A stretch of 15,136 bases of DNA, from NCBI GenBank assembly GCA_002422045.1, contig DITG01000027.1:1-15136 (forward strand), read 5' to 3'. The notes under the pieces were generated by a model. That model did not search any database, was not told the origin of the DNA, and worked only from the letters and a program-made list of their open reading frames with translations. The translations under genes and the position numbers were made by a program. Shown here piece by piece: positions 11,600-15,136 of this stretch (its first letter is position 1; each line of letters starts with the position of its first letter). This DNA is from Acholeplasmataceae bacterium UBA6190. Lineage in GTDB: Bacteria > Bacillota_I > Bacilli_A > Acholeplasmatales > Acholeplasmataceae.

Positions 11600-14500
11600 T
11601 TAAGCGAGATGCACGATGATGGTATCGTACATCTTGTTTCTAATCTGTTCTGCGAGACTGCCTGTCACTGATGCTCCATCAATGATGATGACATCCTGAC
11701 CAGATTTCAGCTCATAACGAGTAGCCTTTAATCCATCATAAGTATTTTTCTTGGCTGGATTCTTGATTGTGATATCGATATGACTGAACAGTCTGAATTT
11801 GACTTCTTGGTTCTGATCAAAGAAATCAGCTGGCAAGATCGGTTGAATCTGGAAGGACAACACCTGTTCTTGATATGTGAAAAGTTTTTTACCCGTCATC
11901 ATGAGATAAAGCAAGGTGATGGCTTCTGATGTTGTTCCGGTCAGGCGTGCGACAAAGCCTCTGCCGTGGTTGTTCGGATTCGGGTTGTTCGAAGATGCGA
12001 TGAATGATGCATTTTCGAGCAAACTTCTGCCATAGACTTCAGGATTCATGAAAGGCGGCATCGATGTTTTCATATCTAAAGCATACGCATCATACAATCC
12101 GCTCTTCAAAATGCCAATTAAGTATTTGTAGCTCATGTGCATGAAATTCGCTTCGCGTTCCAGCCATCCTTTGGTGAATGCTCTGGCTCTACCGATTTCG
12201 AGTGTTTCAGCATCCAGTGGACATGATGTGATGTACATCTTCAGTTTCTTGTCATACATTTCGGTCTGCTTGACGGCATCATAGATTTTCTGTGCTTCTG
12301 TCTTGTCTTTGAGTTGTTTCAGGTAAGTCGCTGGCGCTTCAAGATAATGTGGCAACATTCTGACCTTCCAACGTTTGACCGTGACGCATGGATATTGCGT
12401 TTCTGGATTGGTCTTTCCATTGTCTTCATAACTCAGTGCATGGTAGGAAAGATAGGTCGGTAATAAGCCACCACCGATGTCTTTTGCCTTATTTAAGCCC
12501 TTTTCAATGACTGTGAGCATCTTCTTTAAGCCTTCTGTAAGGAGTAAAACATCAGCATGACTGGTTTCGTGCGGCATGAAGAAACGTGTCTTGGCATCAA
12601 ACCATTCACGCGTATCTTGTAGCGCATCAAAGCCAACAGGGATGGATACCATGGTTCTGTTGAACAGTTCAACGAGCACGTTCGGGACTTCAATCTGCTT
12701 GATGTTAGCATCCAATAGTCCTTGAATCAAAAACTCAATCAAGCGCTTCAATGTGACAGTTTCAGTCACACCTGATCCGAAAATTGCAGGCAGTCCGTTC
12801 ATCGCGTCATTCCAGCCTGGTTTTTCTGAATCCATCATGACACCGATCAGTTCAGGGTCAAGACTGGTGAACTTGATGAGGGCAAGATGCAACAATTTGG
12901 TTGCGAAATTGACAGTCACAATCTTCTGTCTGTCATCTTTCTGGAAATTGGTCTGGTTGACCTTGAGACCGGTCTTGTCGATTTTTTCCTGATCATGATA
13001 GAGAGGTCCGAGCTGTCTGATTTCACCATGCTTGGTTTTCACATACTTCATCGATCTAGGGAAGACAGAAACATGACTCTGGTAAAAGCGGTATCCGCCT
13101 TCTGTGAGTAATGCCTTCAGCTGATCGGGATAAACGTTTAAGTATTGGTCGATCAGATCCATGTTGTACATCCAGTGATCGCTCCAGTATCCAGTGCCAT
13201 AGGCTGACTGAATTTCTTGAACGGATTGGTGTAGGACATGCTTGAGAAAATCATCCTTGGGAACCGATAAAGACACATCATGATGATCCATGGAAGTCAT
13301 CAGTTTGCCGGGTGTAAATGGCTTGGTGACGATGTCTTTGACGATCTCTTTTCCGTGATTGACAAGTGAAAGAATATCTGAAAGATACGCTTGATCAAAG
13401 ATGAGTTTGCTGCCTTGGATGGTCAGAGGATTGTGTCCGTCCAGTTGAATCAGATCCATGAACTGACGAATATTGAAACGTGCAGCTTCGGGGACAAAAT
13501 AGACATCGTTTCTTCTGTTCTGATTGACATCTCGGTAACTGCCGTTCCCATGCGAAAAATAAGCGGGTTCGACATAGAAATTATTGTATTCACGTTCCAT
13601 ATCGCCATGGATTCTTGAGAAAATGTGATAAATGATTTTTTGATCCTTGCCTTCAAAGACGAGAGGATATCCGCCTCTGAGCATGTTATCCAAGAAACTT
13701 TGTTTCATGTAAGCATCAAAAAGAGGATACGCCGTATGGATTTCCATCGGTTGCGTGATCTCTTTTTCGACTTGTCTTGCACGTGCTTCGATGTTCTTGA
13801 AGTATTCATAAGAAACAATCGATTCTAACTGATGAAGGGATTCGAGTGAATCCTTTTCACCATAAAGCGTATAGAATGTGTAGGTATCACTTAAGCTTAA
13901 GGTTTGTGCAGAATATGCAGACATCAGCTGATTGACGGTGACCTGTTCTTTGGCCAGTAGCTTTTTGAGTGGTTCCTGTGCAAAGACCTTGGGCTCTTTG
14001 AGAGATGTTTCATAACCGAACACAAGATTAGGATCATAGATGACATCAAGCTTTTTGTCATCTTGATCGATACTGACATAAAAATGTCCGGCTTCAACGC
14101 CTTCGACTTCTGCCGTATCCTCAGTGGTTGATCTGTTTTTCATGAAGGGCATGTTCTTTTCTTGATTAAACACGTCAAACCATGCAACAGCCAGATTGCT
14201 CATGTTTTTGATCATGAACTGGTTGGTACCATAAGGCCATAACGTTGCAAGTCCATCAACAAATTCAAGATCGAGTGGTGCTTTCGATAAGTTTTTCAGT
14301 GTAACTTTTCTGATCAATCCAGGATAAGGTTCACCGGTGACGTTGAAATAACGCACCTCAATCGATAAGTCACCTTTGGTTTCTTCGATCGAGACCGCAT
14401 TCATTTCAATCTTCATCTGTCTGTCTGCGGTTTCGTGGGATGCAAAAGGCTCATAGGTCTTGCCACTCACTTTGATGAATGTTCTGAATCCATCAATTTC

Positions 14501-14719
14501 TGTTCGGCGATATGCCATGTTGGCAGGCGAAAAATCCAGCATTGGATGATCCTTAGATTCAAGTCCGAAACTGGAGATCAGCTGACCTCTGTTGACATAA
14601 TAAACCCACATCGGAATGCCATAGATGCCTGCGACACCTGGCAAAAACGATGCAAAGGGCTTGACGGTGTCATAGCCCTTGATGATAAACTGCTCATTTT
14701 TATATTCAAATCGTTTCAT
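11600..14719 (-). CDS. GH94-like beta-1,3-glucan phosphorylase (GH149/GH161 type)
   Basis: The 1039-aa cytoplasmic protein has the layout of inverting disaccharide/oligosaccharide phosphorylases. An N-terminal beta-sandwich carries FLPGVAGIYGIPMWVYYVNRGQ (residues 25-46) and SFGLESKDHP. The helical barrel has SYRDVNQNRRND (394-405, donor-site Arg/Asp) and GWNDAMN at 635-641, in which D638 matches the general acid of the GH94 WND motif. Near the C terminus NNHGRGFVARLTGTTSE (916-931) is the expected phosphate-binding region. It is longer than GH94 laminaribiose phosphorylases (about 800-900 aa) and agrees with GH149/GH161, which split beta-1,3-glucans with phosphate to give glucose 1-phosphate and so save ATP. 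It sits 9 bases after the GH16 stop. Family choice rests on length and context. Confidence 0.82.
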   Translation of the reverse strand: MKRFEYKNEQFIIKGYDTVKPFASFLPGVAGIYGIPMWVYYVNRGQLISSFGLESKDHPMLDFSPANMAYRRTEIDGFRTFIKVSGKTYEPFASHETADRQMKIEMNAVSIEETKGDLSIEVRYFNVTGEPYPGLIRKVTLKNLSKAPLDLEFVDGLATLWPYGTNQFMIKNMSNLAVAWFDVFNQEKNMPFMKNRSTTEDTAEVEGVEAGHFYVSIDQDDKKLDVIYDPNLVFGYETSLKEPKVFAQEPLKKLLAKEQVTVNQLMSAYSAQTLSLSDTYTFYTLYGEKDSLESLHQLESIVSYEYFKNIEARARQVEKEITQPMEIHTAYPLFDAYMKQSFLDNMLRGGYPLVFEGKDQKIIYHIFSRIHGDMEREYNNFYVEPAYFSHGNGSYRDVNQNRRNDVYFVPEAARFNIRQFMDLIQLDGHNPLTIQGSKLIFDQAYLSDILSLVNHGKEIVKDIVTKPFTPGKLMTSMDHHDVSLSVPKDDFLKHVLHQSVQEIQSAYGTGYWSDHWMYNMDLIDQYLNVYPDQLKALLTEGGYRFYQSHVSVFPRSMKYVKTKHGEIRQLGPLYHDQEKIDKTGLKVNQTNFQKDDRQKIVTVNFATKLLHLALIKFTSLDPELIGVMMDSEKPGWNDAMNGLPAIFGSGVTETVTLKRLIEFLIQGLLDANIKQIEVPNVLVELFNRTMVSIPVGFDALQDTREWFDAKTRFFMPHETSHADVLLLTEGLKKMLTVIEKGLNKAKDIGGGLLPTYLSYHALSYEDNGKTNPETQYPCVTVKRWKVRMLPHYLEAPATYLKQLKDKTEAQKIYDAVKQTEMYDKKLKMYITSCPLDAETLEIGRARAFTKGWLEREANFMHMSYKYLIGILKSGLYDAYALDMKTSMPPFMNPEVYGRSLLENASFIASSNNPNPNNHGRGFVARLTGTTSEAITLLYLMMTGKKLFTYQEQVLSFQIQPILPADFFDQNQEVKFRLFSHIDITIKNPAKKNTYDGLKATRYELKSGQDVIIIDGASVTGSLAEQIRNKMYDTIIVHLA

Positions 14720-14728
14720 GAATTGGTC

Positions 14729-15136
14729 CTAGCCTTTCTGCATGTTGGTGACGGTTTCTGATTGATAGACTCTGACATAATCGATTTCCATTCGAAGCGG
14801 AAAACTGCTGTCATCGACATCGGGTCCTCCCCAGTTACCACCAATGGCAATGTTGAGTAACAGATGGAATCGTTGATCAAATGGCCAGACTGCAAAATTC
14901 GGACAATCGATAAACATCGATGGTTTGAAACGATAGACTTGAACATCATTCATGAAGAAGAGAATCTGATCGGGTAACCATTCGACTGTGTAGGTGTTGA
15001 ATGCTGTCGTTGCATTTGGAATGATTCTGGTGCCTGAGCGTTGTGTATTGATGGCATGATTGTAATTTTTGGTATGAATGGATGCGTGGACCTTGTTCAA
15101 ATCCTTACCGACGTGTTCCATGATGTCAATTTCACC
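14729..15136 (-). CDS. GH16 beta-1,3-glucanase (laminarinase type), C-terminal part
   Basis: The gene runs off the right edge of the window. The visible 135 residues start with GEIDIMEHVG, the catalytic E-I-D-I-M-E motif of GH16, where the first Glu is the nucleophile and the second the acid/base. They continue with NTYTVEWLPDQILFFMND, WPFDQRFHLLLNIAIGGNWGG and IDYVRVYQ, the ordinary end of a laminarinase-type jelly roll. It cuts beta-1,3 (or mixed beta-1,3/1,4) glucan internally. The N terminus is not visible, so it cannot be told whether it is secreted. A Met at 15121 is inside the catalytic motif and is not the start. It is the first visible gene of the glucan operon, 9 bases before the phosphorylase. 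Confidence 0.92.
   Translation of the reverse strand, partial: GEIDIMEHVGKDLNKVHASIHTKNYNHAINTQRSGTRIIPNATTAFNTYTVEWLPDQILFFMNDVQVYRFKPSMFIDCPNFAVWPFDQRFHLLLNIAIGGNWGGPDVDDSSFPLRMEIDYVRVYQSETVTNMQKG

Noticed and set aside
9275..14761. Many plus-strand frames of 65-110 codons inside the glycosidase genes
   Set aside because: They lie opposite strong, conserved enzyme genes, lack binding sites and known motifs, and are shadows of the minus-strand coding pattern.
1..15136. CRISPR arrays, insertion sequences, toxin-antitoxin pairs and phage genes
   Set aside because: I looked for regular repeats, transposase motifs and such gene pairs and saw none; the only small-peptide candidate is listed separately.

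Overview
The window looks like a chromosomal segment from a low-GC, Firmicutes-type bacterium with the standard genetic code. TGA ends many of the genes, and tryptophan is read from TGG. Ribosome binding sites are of the AAGGAG type, and intrinsic terminators are hairpins followed by T-runs. Very short intergenic gaps, many ATGA stop/start overlaps, an encoded CCA on the tRNA and a beta-1,3-glucan phosphorolysis locus fit a free-living Mollicutes-related lineage (Acholeplasma/Izemoplasma-like). That placement is an inference, not a proof.

Layout, right to left, since nearly everything is on the minus strand. Positions 15136-9179 hold a beta-glucan catabolic operon: the C-terminal part of a GH16 laminarinase-type endoglucanase, a 1039-aa GH94-like phosphorylase (best fit GH149/GH161 beta-1,3-glucan phosphorylases), a GH5 exo-beta-1,3-glucanase-like enzyme and a GH30 glucosidase. 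A LacI-family regulator with its own promoter follows (9081-8074). Together these would cut beta-1,3-glucan, trim it, release glucose 1-phosphate by phosphorolysis and remove side branches or end glucose. No transporter is present inside the window. Positions 8073-7758 are a gene-poor stretch holding an unusual pair of adjacent inverted-repeat structures (candidate RNA) and a possible 40-codon membrane peptide. An OmpR-type response regulator without a kinase follows (7757-7068).

Positions 6952-2960 hold short transcription units: a 158-aa protein of unknown function; a cytoplasmic CE12-type SGNH esterase on the plus strand that shares a palindromic terminator with it; an EEP-family hydrolase coupled to a small membrane protein; a membrane-anchored endonuclease I coupled to a 131-aa unknown; and a tRNA-Lys(CTT) on the plus strand. 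Positions 2954-2592 hold a plus-strand DUF1801 protein.

Positions 2462-1 hold a tightly overlapped minus-strand operon: Nudix hydrolase, 154-aa membrane-anchored unknown, metallophosphoesterase lipoprotein, a 48-aa membrane protein, a 106-aa membrane protein and the start of a hotdog-fold thioesterase. The first four are joined by three successive ATGA overlaps.

At least seven promoters carry an extended -10 element (TGN followed by TATAAT or a near match), usually with a poor -35, which appears to be the promoter style of this genome.
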